Below are positions 43,641 to 53,292 of a stretch of 64,000 nt of DNA, piece by piece (position 1 is the first letter of the stretch; each line of letters opens with the position of its first letter). Both the position numbers and the translations under genes were made by a program. Source of the stretch: Anaerolineales bacterium (GTDB lineage: Bacteria > Chloroflexota > Anaerolineae > Anaerolineales > UBA4823); the NCBI GenBank assembly GCA_020060465.1, contig JAGVAD010000009.1:1-64000 (forward strand), written 5' to 3'. The notes below the pieces were generated by a model. That model made no database searches. It was not told the DNA's origin and saw only the letters and a list, made by a program, of their open reading frames with translations.

Positions 43641-44359
43641 GCGCGTCAAACGGCGTCCTCCTTACAGTGAATGAATTAACGATTTCCTATGGGAATATCC
43701 GCGCCGTCAAAGGCATTTCTTTCGAAGTGCATGAGGGCGAAATTGTCACCTTGATCGGGGCGAATGGCGCTGGTAAGTCCTCTACGCTGCGCGCGATCTC
43801 TGGGCTGGTACCATACAAGGGCGAAGTGATCTATCGCGGTCAGAACCTGCACGACATACCGGCGGATCAGATCGTCGCTTTAGGTATTGCCCAGGTGCCA
43901 GAAGGGCGCGGCATTTTCGGTAACCTGACTGTAGGTGAAAACCTCAAGCTGGCTACCTGGCAGCGGAAAGACAAAGCCGAGATAGCCCGCGATTACGAGC
44001 GGGTGTTTGGCATTTTCCCACGCCTGAAGGAGCGCATCAATCAACTAGGCGGCACACTCTCCGGCGGTGAACAGCAGATGCTGGCCGTGGCGCGGGCGCT
44101 GATGAGCCGCGGGCGTATGTTGCTGCTGGATGAGCCATCCATGGGGCTGGCCCCCGTATTGGTGCGTGAGATCTTCAAGGTGTTACAGGAGATCAACCAG
44201 AGCGGCGTGACCATTCTGTTGGTGGAGCAAAACGCCAACATGGCGCTGCGCGTCGCCCACCGCGGCTATGTGCTGGAGACGGGTTTGATAACGCTTTCTG
44301 GACCCGGAAAAGAATTGCTTGTTGACCAACGCGTCAAAGAGGCTTATCTGGGAGGTTGA
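43637..44359 (+). CDS. livF: Branched-chain amino acid ABC ATPase LivF (system 1)
   Basis: A 240-residue ATPase. Walker A is GANGAGKSS (near 41), signature TLSGGEQQMLAVARALM, Walker B MLLLDEPSMGLAP, and the switch region LLVEQNANMALRVAHRGYVL with Gln in place of His, which is typical of LivF. It forms a heterodimer with LivG and ends the operon. A terminator hairpin is about 50 bases downstream. Confidence 0.95.
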   Translation: MSASNGVLLTVNELTISYGNIRAVKGISFEVHEGEIVTLIGANGAGKSSTLRAISGLVPYKGEVIYRGQNLHDIPADQIVALGIAQVPEGRGIFGNLTVGENLKLATWQRKDKAEIARDYERVFGIFPRLKERINQLGGTLSGGEQQMLAVARALMSRGRMLLLDEPSMGLAPVLVREIFKVLQEINQSGVTILLVEQNANMALRVAHRGYVLETGLITLSGPGKELLVDQRVKEAYLGG

Positions 44360-44408
44360 CTAGGAGCAGCACTTCAGCGCTAATTTTCAAATAAAGAGTC
44401 ACAAAAAA

Positions 44409-44440
44409 CCAGGCGACAACATTCAAAGGAATGCGCCTGG
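44409..44440. terminator. Terminator of Liv operon 1
   Basis: CCAGGCG (44409-44415) pairs with CGCCTGG (44434-44440), extended by A-rich bases upstream and TTCTTTGTT downstream to a stem of about a dozen pairs. The flanking AAAAAA and TTCTTT runs let it act in either direction. It ends the operon before the DegV gene. Confidence 0.65.
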
Positions 44441-44519
44441 TTCTTTGTTAAATAAGATGCAATTTTTACCAATCTAGGGTAAAATTTGTATATACCCCAA
44501 GATATGGAGCTTTTTTTTC

Positions 44520-45377
44520 ATGAAAATTGTTACTGACTGCGCCGCCGACTTGCCCACAGATGAAGCTGCAAGCCTGAATGTGACGGTTGCCCCGTTGTTT
44601 ATCCAGTTTCCTCAAGGCGAGGTCAATTCCAGCGATCTCAGCGCGGACGATTTCTATCGGCGGCTGGAAGCCATGCAGCCTGAAATTCCCACCACCGCCC
44701 AGCCATCCGAAGGCGTATTTAAGGAAATATTCACCAAAATCTCGCAGGCTGGCGAAGAAATTCTCTCAATCCACATTTCCTCCGGTCTGAGCGGCACAAT
44801 CCAATCTGCCCGCCTGGCCGCCAAGCAACTTCACGACCGTGTGGTGCATGTGGTGGATAGCTTCACGCTTTCCGGCGGCGAGCGCTTCCAGGTGTTGGCG
44901 GCAGCCCGCCTGACTGCTGCTGGCTGGAGCGCAGAGCGCATCCTTGCTCGCCTCGATGAGATCCGCAAACATACCGAAGTCGTCTATACGCTTGATACCT
45001 TGAAATATCTGGCGCGCGGAGGACGCATCGGGCGCGTTCAGGCGCTGGCCAGTTCTCTACTCAACATCAAACCGGTGATCCGCGTCGACCGCGAGGATGG
45101 GAAGTATAGCACGGTTGGCAAAGCGCGCACCATTCGCCGCGCCCTGGAGGACATTGCTGAGCATCTAGCAGCGATGTATCACTCTGAAAAAGCTTTGTGG
45201 GTTTCGGTGATGCACGGCGATTTCGCTGAACAGGCTGAGGAATTGTCGCGCCTCCTACAGGCAAAGCTGAACGTTAGCAAGCTGGAGATTCTGCGCATCT
45301 CACCTGTGTTAGGTGTGCATACGGGCCCCGGGATTGTTGGCGCAGCAGTCGTCCCGCTACGTTTACTAGAAAGCTGA
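44520..45377 (+). CDS. DegV-family fatty-acid-binding protein
   Basis: A 285-residue DegV protein. It starts MKIVTDCAADLPTDEAASLN, the family opening, and has PTTAQPSEGVFKEIF near 59, ISIHISSGLSGTIQSARLAA near 80 (Ser of the fatty-acid carboxylate site), and VYTLDTLKYLARGGRIGRVQ near 155. DegV/FakB proteins bind fatty acids and in Gram-positive bacteria present them to the kinase FakA; no fakA is in the window. The upstream 60 bases hold an AT-rich dyad TTTTACC...GGTAAAA (44464-44484), possibly an operator. No clear Shine-Dalgarno is seen besides GGAG 8 bases before the ATG. Confidence 0.92.
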   Translation: MKIVTDCAADLPTDEAASLNVTVAPLFIQFPQGEVNSSDLSADDFYRRLEAMQPEIPTTAQPSEGVFKEIFTKISQAGEEILSIHISSGLSGTIQSARLAAKQLHDRVVHVVDSFTLSGGERFQVLAAARLTAAGWSAERILARLDEIRKHTEVVYTLDTLKYLARGGRIGRVQALASSLLNIKPVIRVDREDGKYSTVGKARTIRRALEDIAEHLAAMYHSEKALWVSVMHGDFAEQAEELSRLLQAKLNVSKLEILRISPVLGVHTGPGIVGAAVVPLRLLES

Positions 45378-45429
45378 TTGCAATTCAATCCATAGTTCCC
45401 ACTGTTGAGAAGATAAGGAGGAATCGCTT

Positions 45430-46074
45430 ATGCTCGTTGGTGAACGCATGTCCCACCCGGTAATTTCCATCTCGCCAGAGATGCCTATTGTAGATGCCCT
45501 CAACCTGATGAAGCGCGAACATATCCGCCGCGCGCCGGTCGTAAAAGACGGGAAAATGGTGGGCATCGTCTCGGATAAGGATTTGCTCAACGCCTCCCCC
45601 TCTCCAGCCACTTCGTTGAGCGTGTGGGAGCTAAACTATTTATTGAGCAAGATCACGGTCAAAGAAATCATGACCAAAAACGTGCTCACCGTGGATGAAA
45701 AAACGCCCATTGAAGAAGCCGCCCGGATCATGGCCGATAACAAGATCGGCGGTTTGCCGGTTTGCCGCGGCGACGAGGTGGTGGGTATCATCACCGAGAC
45801 GGATCTGTTCAAAATATTCTTAGAGCTGATGGGCGCCCGTGAACCCGGCGTGCGCGTTACAGTGTTGATCCCTGAACAGCGCGGTCAGTTGGCGAAACTC
45901 ACCGAAGCCATCGCCGCGCGCGGCGGCAATTTCGTCGCCTTTGGTCAATTTACCGGCGATTCCCCGGCCAGCCGCCTGGTTACCTTCAAGGTGGACGGTC
46001 TGGATGAAGCGCAGATCAAGGAAATTATCGAACCCTTGGTTCTTCGGGTGGTGGACATCCAAACGCGCCGGTAG
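45430..46074 (+). CDS. CBS-pair and ACT domain protein (AcuB-like)
   Basis: A 214-residue regulatory protein. Two CBS repeats (about 7-60, PVISISPEMPIVDALNLMKR; and about 75-135, MTKNVLTVDEKTPIEEAARI) form a Bateman module that binds adenine nucleotides. An ACT domain follows (about 140-210, RVTVLIPEQRGQLAKLTEAI), which usually binds an amino acid. This order matches AcuB-type proteins. The enzyme it controls, if any, is not evident here. AAGGAGG is 7 bases before the ATG. Confidence 0.9.
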   Translation: MLVGERMSHPVISISPEMPIVDALNLMKREHIRRAPVVKDGKMVGIVSDKDLLNASPSPATSLSVWELNYLLSKITVKEIMTKNVLTVDEKTPIEEAARIMADNKIGGLPVCRGDEVVGIITETDLFKIFLELMGAREPGVRVTVLIPEQRGQLAKLTEAIAARGGNFVAFGQFTGDSPASRLVTFKVDGLDEAQIKEIIEPLVLRVVDIQTRR

Positions 46075-46092
46075 AATTTGGCTTGAATAAAG

Positions 46093-46175
46093 GCCATTAC
46101 GAGCAAGGCGAAGCAATCTTCTGCTCACGAAAGCAGCCCTGGATTGCTCCACCGCAAAGAACGCCTCGCAATGGC
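46093..46175. repeat. Imperfect palindromic intergenic repeat
   Basis: The outer arms GCCATTACGAG (46093-46103) and CTCGCAATGGC (46165-46175) match in 10 of 11 bases. Inside, AGCAATC pairs with GATTGCT and CTGCT with AGCAG, giving one long nested hairpin. The sequence (ACGAGCnAnGCGAAGCAATC...GGATTGCT...CTCGCAATG) resembles a widespread bacterial intergenic repeat. It lies between two convergent genes and probably ends transcription from both. Confidence 0.6.
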
Positions 46176-46198
46176 ATCATGCAATCTAGACATTCGCT

Positions 46199-49100
46199 CT
46201 AATCTTTGTCCTCGCCGAACAGATCGAAGAACGCCTCAACACACGCCGGATCGAAATGAGATCCGGCGTTTTCGCGTATGTATGCCAGGGCTTTTTGCTT
46301 ACTCCACGCCGGGCGATAAGGGCGGTCGCTGGTTAAGGCATCGAATACATCCACCACGGCAAACAGGCGCGCCGATAGTGGAATCTGCCCACCTTTCAAT
46401 CCACGCGGATAGCCGCTGCCATCCCATTTTTCATGATGACAGTAAGGAATATCGAGCGCCGGAGCCAGATAGGCAATCGGTGAGATCAAATCATAGGCAA
46501 ACTGTGGATGCTTTCGCATCACCGCCCATTCTTCATCCGTCAGCGAACCGGGTTTATTAAGGATATGATCCGGCACGCCAATCTTTCCAATATCATGCAA
46601 CAGCGCCCCACGGCGTACATGCGCCAGTTCCGCCTCCGAAAGGCCCATGTGTCGCGCCAGTTTCAGCGTCATCTCGGTCACGCGCTGGGTATGACCCTCG
46701 GTCTCACGGTCACGCAGATCCATGGCGCGCGACCAACCTTCAATCGTATCGTTATACGCGACCACCAACTCCAGGTTAGAACGTTGCAAATTCTCCAACA
46801 GGCGCAGGCTTTCCACCGCCACCGCCGTTTGGCCGGCCAAAACGGTTAGGAAATCTATCTGATCCGCATTGAAAGCTCTGTCTTGTCGCCGATAGACATC
46901 CAACATGCCTACCAATTGGCCTTTGCTTGTCAGCGGCGCGCTAACGCCGCGACGGAAACCTTCCCGCGCCAACAAACTGGCGCGCGTGGATGAATGCGTG
47001 CGAAACTCATCTGGCCCATATTCGATCCGCCGCATCTCCAGGGCGGCGCGGCCGGCAATATCCTCGCCGAGGTATATCAGGATCTGTTCGCCGTTCCAAG
47101 TCCTGAAACCACGCCCCGCCGCCAACACCAGCGTGGTCGCATCTCCCTCGCTGAGTAAAATATCCGCTGCATCTGCTCCCATCTGATCCAGCACCAAATC
47201 CAGGATAATCCCCAGGGTCAGGCGTACATCCAGATTAGAACGAATAATATTGTCTATCTCATGCAACGCGGCGATACGCTTCAGGCTGCGTTGGGTCTGT
47301 TCAAACGACTGCGCCCGATGGATGGCGTTGCCGGCGATTGCGCTCAGGGTTTCCAGCAAGCGCAGTTCATCGGGATTAAGTGTACGTGGTTGTTGCACTG
47401 AAATTAACGCCACGCCCAAGATCCGGTCAGCCGCCTGGAGGGGCAAAATCGCGCCGCCCCAGCCGTCTGGCAACCGAGAACGATATTGCATCGGCATGCC
47501 AGGGTCCAGCGCCCAGTTCAGCAGGTGCACTGGCGCGCGGCGCGCCACAACTGGCGACAAAAATACATCCGCCTCGCGAAACATATCGCGCACCTCGTCC
47601 AGCCAACCGCGTGTTTCCAGATATTGCACGACCGAATCCATTGGATGATACAACGCTATTGCTCCAGCCGGCGCGTTCAAAATACCCAGCATCTCGTCCA
47701 ATAACACAGGCAGCATCATGGAAAGTTGATCGGCGGCGCGCAGCGCGCTGGATACGCGCTCTACAGCCTCCATTTCCGCCACACGCTGCCGCAGAGCGAG
47801 CTCAGCCTGTTTGCGCTCGGTAATATCCATCACAACACTGTCAAAATAAAGCGGCTGACCACGCTCATCTCGCGTCACCGTAGTCAGGTCGTTCATCCAA
47901 CGCACACGCCCATCACGCGTGATCAGCCGGTATTCCTGAAAATAACGATCCACACCCAGCGAGACATATTCTTCATTCTCCGTCTCCACGCGATAAAGAT
48001 CCGCTGGATGGATCAGATCCGGGTAATGTATCTTACCCGTACGCAGTTCTTCCGCTGAATAGCCGAGCTGTGAAATATTTTCCGAAACCAGCTCCACCGG
48101 CCAGCCGCTGCCTGCGCCCCAGCGAAAGATCATCACCGGGCTATTTTCCACCACGCGGTTTGCCTGGCGCAGCGCCTCCTCAGACTCGCGTCGGCTGGTA
48201 ATATCGCGCGCGATGCCTTCGATAGCCTCCAGTTCGCCCCGCGAAGAGAAGACCTGTGAAAAGCGGAGTTCGATCCAACCCGCCCTGCCGTCTTTACGGA
48301 TAATGCGCATGATGACCGGTGAACCGCTGGGCAGCAGCCCCTGTTCGATCACAGGTATCAGATTATGGTCATCTGGATGAATCAAACGCTCGATGATGTC
48401 AATATCCTGATAAAACTCGGTAGGATCATAGCCGGTGATTTGCCGTATCGCCGGGCTGACATAATCTACCATCCGTCGCGGCAAGATGCGGATGCTGAAA
48501 ATGGCATCCGCCGCGTTCTCCGCCAGGCGGCGGAAGCGTTCCTCGCTGGCGCGCAGGCGCTCTTCAGCATTCAGACGCGTCAACGTTTGTGCAAATAAAT
48601 CGCTGACCAATTTCAGGCGCTGGATCAGCTCTGGTGGCCACTTGCGTTCAGCGCTAAACATCGAAAATGACAGCTCGCCAATCCAATGACCGCCAGCCAT
48701 CAAAGGCAGGCTCAACCGCGCACGGAGACCCAACGATTGATATGTCCGTCGGTCGCTTGCAGCATTCCTCGGCAAATCTGCCAGGCTACTGAATTGAAAT
48801 ACTTCGCCGCGACGCAAGGTCTCCAATGTATAGGGCACCCGCTCCAGGTTGACCATGCGGAGCCTGGGAGACACGCCATCTCGCGTCCAACTTCCTAAAA
48901 CTCGCAATTGAAGTTCAGGCGCGACCTGAGCGATCAGCGCCCGTTCGGCGCCGGCATATTCGCCTAACTGTTGCATCGCCGCCGAAAGCTGCTCTTCGTA
49001 ATCTTCCGCCGAAATTAAATTGGCGCCCGCTGCCAACGTTGACCACAACTGCTGCCAGCGCAGTTCTTCTTCGCGCCGCTGCTCCTCCCGCCGCCGTTGG

Positions 49101-50131
49101 ATGATCTTCCAAATGTCGTCAGCAACCAGTTGCAGTTGCAAGGCATCGTTCAGACCATACTCGCCGCCCTTATTCGCCGCCCCAACAATGACCACCACTC
49201 GTCCACCCTCAACCACCGGCGCGCACAGATGGCGGGTCAGCGACGGGTGATCAGGGGGAAAACCAGGTGGCATTTCCACAGCTTGCATGTCATTCTGAAT
49301 GATCGGCGTCTTCAGGCGAATGCACTCATTCCACACCCCTTTCGGCGGAATTTGTTCCGGGTGCCGGCGATCAGCGTACATCTGGCGCAGAGACTGCGAC
49401 CAAACCATATCCGCCATCGTCGCCTGATCGGCGCCAATCAGGTGAAAATAACCCATCTCGCTGCCGGTCAGGCGCGCCGCCAGGTCAATGCCGCGTTCCA
49501 TGATCTCCCGCTCGCTTAATTTCGCCGCTTGCTGGCTGATTTCCAGCATTTGCCGCAGACGTTCGCTGTTGGTCAGAATGATCGCCTCAGCCTCCAACTG
49601 CTGGCTCACGTCCTCAAACATGACCATCAAGTGGGTCTGATCTTGCGTTTCCACCCGCGCAATTTGCGCTTCCACCGGAATTTCCCCGCCTTCGCGCTTC
49701 TTAAAGCGCTGGATGACGCCAGCGCTCAGCTTCTCCGACGATCTATCCACCAAATGTTGAAAAGTCTTAACGTCCCAGCCTGGCCAAACGCGCTGTAAGG
49801 GCAATCCAATTAACTCATCACACTCGTATTCCAGCAAGCGGCAGGCCATTTCGTTGACCAACGAGATCTTACCGCTGCGCGGATGAACCACCAGAATGCC
49901 ATCGGAGATGTGTTCAAACAGTGTACGGAACTTTTCTTCGCTCTTTTGCAGTTCGTCACGGGCTTCCTGAAGATCCTCCAGAATGTTAAGCAGCGCGGCA
50001 GTCTTCTCTTCCAGGCGCGCTTGACTTTGCTCTAACTCTTGAATGCGCGCTTGCAATTGAGGGTAGTAGCTCTTTACGAGAGAAGGTTCCGCCAGACCAA
50101 TGATTCTGGCGCGGATTTCATTGGCGTCCAT
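46199..50131 (-). CDS. Multi-PAS/GAF sensor with HD-GYP phosphodiesterase output
   Basis: This 1310-residue cytosolic protein starts at MDANEIRARIIG (ATG 50131, 14 bases inside the dehydrogenase gene). After a coiled coil it has PAS (about 68-185), two GAF-type domains (about 205-345 and 370-540), PAS (about 550-670), PAS (about 680-790), two further GAF domains (about 810-960 and 975-1110), then HD-GYP (about 1135-1300). The output keeps HDIGKIGVPD and HHEKWDGSGYP, so it should hydrolyse cyclic di-GMP. It would combine several signals and lower c-di-GMP. It is the last gene of the signalling operon. Confidence 0.93.
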   Translation of the reverse strand: MDANEIRARIIGLAEPSLVKSYYPQLQARIQELEQSQARLEEKTAALLNILEDLQEARDELQKSEEKFRTLFEHISDGILVVHPRSGKISLVNEMACRLLEYECDELIGLPLQRVWPGWDVKTFQHLVDRSSEKLSAGVIQRFKKREGGEIPVEAQIARVETQDQTHLMVMFEDVSQQLEAEAIILTNSERLRQMLEISQQAAKLSEREIMERGIDLAARLTGSEMGYFHLIGADQATMADMVWSQSLRQMYADRRHPEQIPPKGVWNECIRLKTPIIQNDMQAVEMPPGFPPDHPSLTRHLCAPVVEGGRVVVIVGAANKGGEYGLNDALQLQLVADDIWKIIQRRREEQRREEELRWQQLWSTLAAGANLISAEDYEEQLSAAMQQLGEYAGAERALIAQVAPELQLRVLGSWTRDGVSPRLRMVNLERVPYTLETLRRGEVFQFSSLADLPRNAASDRRTYQSLGLRARLSLPLMAGGHWIGELSFSMFSAERKWPPELIQRLKLVSDLFAQTLTRLNAEERLRASEERFRRLAENAADAIFSIRILPRRMVDYVSPAIRQITGYDPTEFYQDIDIIERLIHPDDHNLIPVIEQGLLPSGSPVIMRIIRKDGRAGWIELRFSQVFSSRGELEAIEGIARDITSRRESEEALRQANRVVENSPVMIFRWGAGSGWPVELVSENISQLGYSAEELRTGKIHYPDLIHPADLYRVETENEEYVSLGVDRYFQEYRLITRDGRVRWMNDLTTVTRDERGQPLYFDSVVMDITERKQAELALRQRVAEMEAVERVSSALRAADQLSMMLPVLLDEMLGILNAPAGAIALYHPMDSVVQYLETRGWLDEVRDMFREADVFLSPVVARRAPVHLLNWALDPGMPMQYRSRLPDGWGGAILPLQAADRILGVALISVQQPRTLNPDELRLLETLSAIAGNAIHRAQSFEQTQRSLKRIAALHEIDNIIRSNLDVRLTLGIILDLVLDQMGADAADILLSEGDATTLVLAAGRGFRTWNGEQILIYLGEDIAGRAALEMRRIEYGPDEFRTHSSTRASLLAREGFRRGVSAPLTSKGQLVGMLDVYRRQDRAFNADQIDFLTVLAGQTAVAVESLRLLENLQRSNLELVVAYNDTIEGWSRAMDLRDRETEGHTQRVTEMTLKLARHMGLSEAELAHVRRGALLHDIGKIGVPDHILNKPGSLTDEEWAVMRKHPQFAYDLISPIAYLAPALDIPYCHHEKWDGSGYPRGLKGGQIPLSARLFAVVDVFDALTSDRPYRPAWSKQKALAYIRENAGSHFDPACVEAFFDLFGEDKD

Positions 50132-51317
50132 ACGCTTCTTTGAATAACTCCTCGAGATCTTCCAGGGTTGGAGCGACCGGAGCGGTAGCCAGACACACAT
50201 CCTGCAAAGCGTTACGCGCCAAAGCCGACAGATCGGAATGGCGCACGCCCAGTTCAGCCAGCGTCCGAGGTAAACCCAATTCGTTCCTCAGTTCTTGGAA
50301 ATCATCCAACAACGCTTGTAGCGCCTCATCTTCGCAGTCTATTTTAAAATCCGGGTGCATGGCGCGCAGGAACGCCCGGCAACGCGGGGCAGCGTTCGCG
50401 AATTGGTAACGCGCCGCAGATGGAAAAACAGCAGCCAGCACAGCTCCATGCGTTGCGTCCAGCAATCCACCTGCTGCATGTCCCATGGCATGAATCAAAC
50501 CCAGTCCAGCGTTGGAAAAAGCCATTCCCGCCAGCAGGCTGCCCAGCATCATGGCTTGATGACTCTGCATGTTCGTCGAGTCGTTTACTGCCTGTATCAA
50601 ATGAGGCCGGATCAGGCGCGCCGCCTCCAGCGCATACAGGTCGGTGATCGGCGAGCTGGCGTTGGATAGGTAAGCCTCCAGGGCGTGGATCAGCGCATCC
50701 ATGCCGCAAGCCGCGGTATATTCCGGCGGCAAAGTGGCGATTGTCTCTGGGTCAACTAAGGTTACCTCGGGGACGAAAGAGCGCCCGATCAAAGCAACCT
50801 TCACTCGCCGTCGCGTATCTAAGACTACAGCAAACTGCGAAACGTCCGCTCCGCTGCCAGCGGTGGTAGGGACGCAAATCAACGGCGGAGCAGGGAGCAG
50901 CCCCTCTGTGCTGTCCAAAAAACGCAGAATATGGCGTTGGTTCGCTGCCGCCGCGCCGATGCACTTGGCGCAATCTATGACGCTGCCGCCTCCCACTGCC
51001 AGCAAAACATCGCAGCCCTGACGCAAATAAAAATCCACCCCGGCCATGATCTCATGATCCTTGGGGTTAGGCGTGAGGCGGTCGAAGATGGCATAGGCGC
51101 AGCCGGCCTGGCGCAGCGATTCTTCCACTCGCCCGCACCAGCCAGCGCGACGTACGTTTTCGTCCGTCACCAGCAATATTTTTCGCCCCTGATAGGCAGC
51201 AACATGCCTGCCGGCACGATCCAAAGCGCCGCGCCCGAGGACGATCTCCGGAGCGATAAAACGGCGCAGTTCCATGCCACCGCCCAAGTCGTCAGATGCA
51301 GGCGGCGTAGTGTTCAT
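50118..51317 (-). CDS. Iron-containing alcohol dehydrogenase
   Basis: A 399-residue group III alcohol dehydrogenase. The NAD-binding element is VGGGSVIDCAKCIG (near 107). The metal ligands are seen as Asp and His in CGMDALIHALEAYLS (near 208) and two His in GLGLIHAMGHAAGGLLDATHG (near 275). It would oxidise or reduce a small alcohol or aldehyde with NAD(P). Its ATG overlaps the preceding sensor-regulator gene by 4 bases, and its end overlaps the HD-GYP gene by 14 bases. An enzyme of metabolism thus sits inside a signalling operon. ATG 51275 is an alternative start. Confidence 0.9.
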   Translation of the reverse strand: MNTTPPASDDLGGGMELRRFIAPEIVLGRGALDRAGRHVAAYQGRKILLVTDENVRRAGWCGRVEESLRQAGCAYAIFDRLTPNPKDHEIMAGVDFYLRQGCDVLLAVGGGSVIDCAKCIGAAAANQRHILRFLDSTEGLLPAPPLICVPTTAGSGADVSQFAVVLDTRRRVKVALIGRSFVPEVTLVDPETIATLPPEYTAACGMDALIHALEAYLSNASSPITDLYALEAARLIRPHLIQAVNDSTNMQSHQAMMLGSLLAGMAFSNAGLGLIHAMGHAAGGLLDATHGAVLAAVFPSAARYQFANAAPRCRAFLRAMHPDFKIDCEDEALQALLDDFQELRNELGLPRTLAELGVRHSDLSALARNALQDVCLATAPVAPTLEDLEELFKEAYGRQ

Positions 51318-52786
51318 TCCCCGGCGCCCCCTACCGCTCGCTGCAAGACCTCAATCTCGCGCTCCAGAGACTGAATACGCGCCTTCATCTCCGCCATACG
51401 CAGCTCGCGCCCGACCATCAAGCGCTCGAACCGCTCCAGCTCTTCCTGACGTTTGTGCAGAACCTGCTCGGCCTGTCGCCGCTCCAACGCCGCTCCCAAG
51501 ATGCCCGCCGCTGCCTGCAGGGCGTCAATTTCCATCGGCGACCAGACGCGATCCTCGTTTTCATCCTTGAATCCCAGAAAACCAATCCACTGGCTGCCGG
51601 TAAAGACCGGGATCGTCAAATACGAGGAGATAGAATTCGGGTGTCTTAAACCCACCAGTTGCGGCGGCATATCGTCGCCCTTCCCCACAATCACCTGCCC
51701 CTGGCTCAATCGTTCCACCCAATCGCCAAAGCCCATCTCGGCGTACGATCTGCCCAGCATTTGGTTGATCGAGGTAAGCGGCAAACTGCCCTGTGCCGTC
51801 CAACCGATTACCGGCCTGGCGGTCAGTTCGCCGTCCTCGCGCCGCTGGTTTTCGAAGAACAGGGCGCGGCTGCAATTCGTCGCCTCACCCAACCGCGCTA
51901 ACATGGTTTGCAAGACGGCTTCCCAATCCAGCGGCTTCAGGAAGCTCGCAGCGATCTCATTCACTGCCTGCAAAATGCGGTCGCGCCGCTGTAACTCTTC
52001 TTCGAACCGCTTGCGCTCAGTGACATCGCGGGCAATGCCTTCAATCGCGATTAGAGCGCCTTGCTCGTCATAAACGGGTGTGTTGCGCTGCTCGGTCCAG
52101 ATGATGGTGCCATCTTTGCGTATCCAGCGCAAGAGCAGCGGCGCGTTGAATAGCTCGATGTCACCCTGACTGAACGCCTGCAGCAAATGACGATCCTCGG
52201 GATGAACCACCTTGAGACCCAGGTCGGGATCGGCGTAATACTCTTCGGGCGTAAAGCCTGTAATGGATGTCGCCGAAGGGCTGACATATTCAAAACCGCG
52301 CTGTGGGGAAAACGTATAACGGTAAATCAAGTCCTGCGCGTTCTCCGCCAGGCGGCGGAAGCGCGCTTCGCTCTCGCGCAAGGCAACGTCCATGCGCCGG
52401 CGCTCTTCTCGCAGTTGCTTTTGCTCCAATGCATTGCGCACCGCCGGCCCCAGGCGAGCAGAGCGATCTTTGAGCAGATAATCATACGCCCCTTGATGCA
52501 AGGCTTCTACCGCGCTTTCTTCGCCAATGCTGCCGGAGATGATGATAAAGGGGATATCCAACTGCTGCTCGCGCATGATCTGCAAGGCGCACCGGCCGCT
52601 AAAGCGCGGCAGCGACCAATCCGCCAGGATCAGGTCAGCCCCTTCTAGCAATGCCGCCAGGTAATGCGCCTCATCTTCCACTTGCCTGGCTTGCACGTCA
52701 AAGCCTTCCTGGCGCAGTTGCAGAACAATCAACTCGGCATCATCCGGCGAATCCTCCACAATCAACACCCGTAAGCCCTCTGTCAC
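51314..52786 (-). CDS. Response regulator with PAS and GAF domains
   Basis: This 490-residue protein has a receiver (about 5-122, phospho-Asp in LILADWSLPRFSGR), a PAS domain with PAC (about 145-265, LIYRYTFSPQRGFEYVSPSA), a GAF domain (about 285-430), and a C-terminal coiled coil ending ELRMAEMKARIQSLEREI. It has no kinase, cyclase or DNA-binding output, so it probably acts through protein contacts, for instance with the HD-GYP protein. It follows the Rcp1-like receiver by 11 bases. Confidence 0.88.
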   Translation of the reverse strand: MTEGLRVLIVEDSPDDAELIVLQLRQEGFDVQARQVEDEAHYLAALLEGADLILADWSLPRFSGRCALQIMREQQLDIPFIIISGSIGEESAVEALHQGAYDYLLKDRSARLGPAVRNALEQKQLREERRRMDVALRESEARFRRLAENAQDLIYRYTFSPQRGFEYVSPSATSITGFTPEEYYADPDLGLKVVHPEDRHLLQAFSQGDIELFNAPLLLRWIRKDGTIIWTEQRNTPVYDEQGALIAIEGIARDVTERKRFEEELQRRDRILQAVNEIAASFLKPLDWEAVLQTMLARLGEATNCSRALFFENQRREDGELTARPVIGWTAQGSLPLTSINQMLGRSYAEMGFGDWVERLSQGQVIVGKGDDMPPQLVGLRHPNSISSYLTIPVFTGSQWIGFLGFKDENEDRVWSPMEIDALQAAAGILGAALERRQAEQVLHKRQEELERFERLMVGRELRMAEMKARIQSLEREIEVLQRAVGGAGE

Positions 52787-52797
52787 GTCACCCTCTC

Positions 52798-53292
52798 TTA
52801 TCCGCGCGTTGCGTCATCCATTGGCAACTCATTCAACAGAAGCCAATACAACCCTAATTGTCGCACCGCGTCGGCAAAACGATCAAAGATCACCGGTTTA
52901 CGCACAAAACTGTTCGCCCCGCGGCGATAACTGTTCAGGATATCCTCTTCTTCGCTGGAGGAAGTCAGCACCACCACAGGAATCAGCGCCGTGCGCGGAT
53001 CGGCGCGCAGCCGCTCCAGTACCTCCAGCCCGCTCAAGCGTGGCAATTTCAAATCCAGCAAAATCACCGCCGGCAGAGGCGCCGCGCCCTGCGTCGCGTA
53101 CACTCCCTGACCAAAGAGATAATCCAAAGCATCCACCCCATCATGCGCCACCACAATTGGATTAAGCAAGCGGCTGTCTTTTAACGCCATCAGGGTTAAT
53201 TCTTCATCATCGGGGTTATCTTCGACCAACAAGATGGCGCGCGGTCTCTTGACCAAAGCTGCGTGGTTCTGCTGAAGCGGCTCTTTACTCAT
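52798..53292 (-). CDS. Rcp1-type single-domain response regulator
   Basis: A 164-residue receiver of the CheY/Rcp1 group, which often serves phytochrome-like kinases. The acidic pair is in LLVEDNPDDEEL, the phospho-Asp in VILLDLKLPRLSG (near 75), the Ser/Thr switch in VVLTSSSEEED and the Lys in FVRKPV (near 138). The 20-residue N-terminal tail is extra. It overlaps the histidine kinase gene by 8 bases, so it is the likely phospho-acceptor of that kinase. Confidence 0.9.
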   Translation of the reverse strand: MSKEPLQQNHAALVKRPRAILLVEDNPDDEELTLMALKDSRLLNPIVVAHDGVDALDYLFGQGVYATQGAAPLPAVILLDLKLPRLSGLEVLERLRADPRTALIPVVVLTSSSEEEDILNSYRRGANSFVRKPVIFDRFADAVRQLGLYWLLLNELPMDDATRG

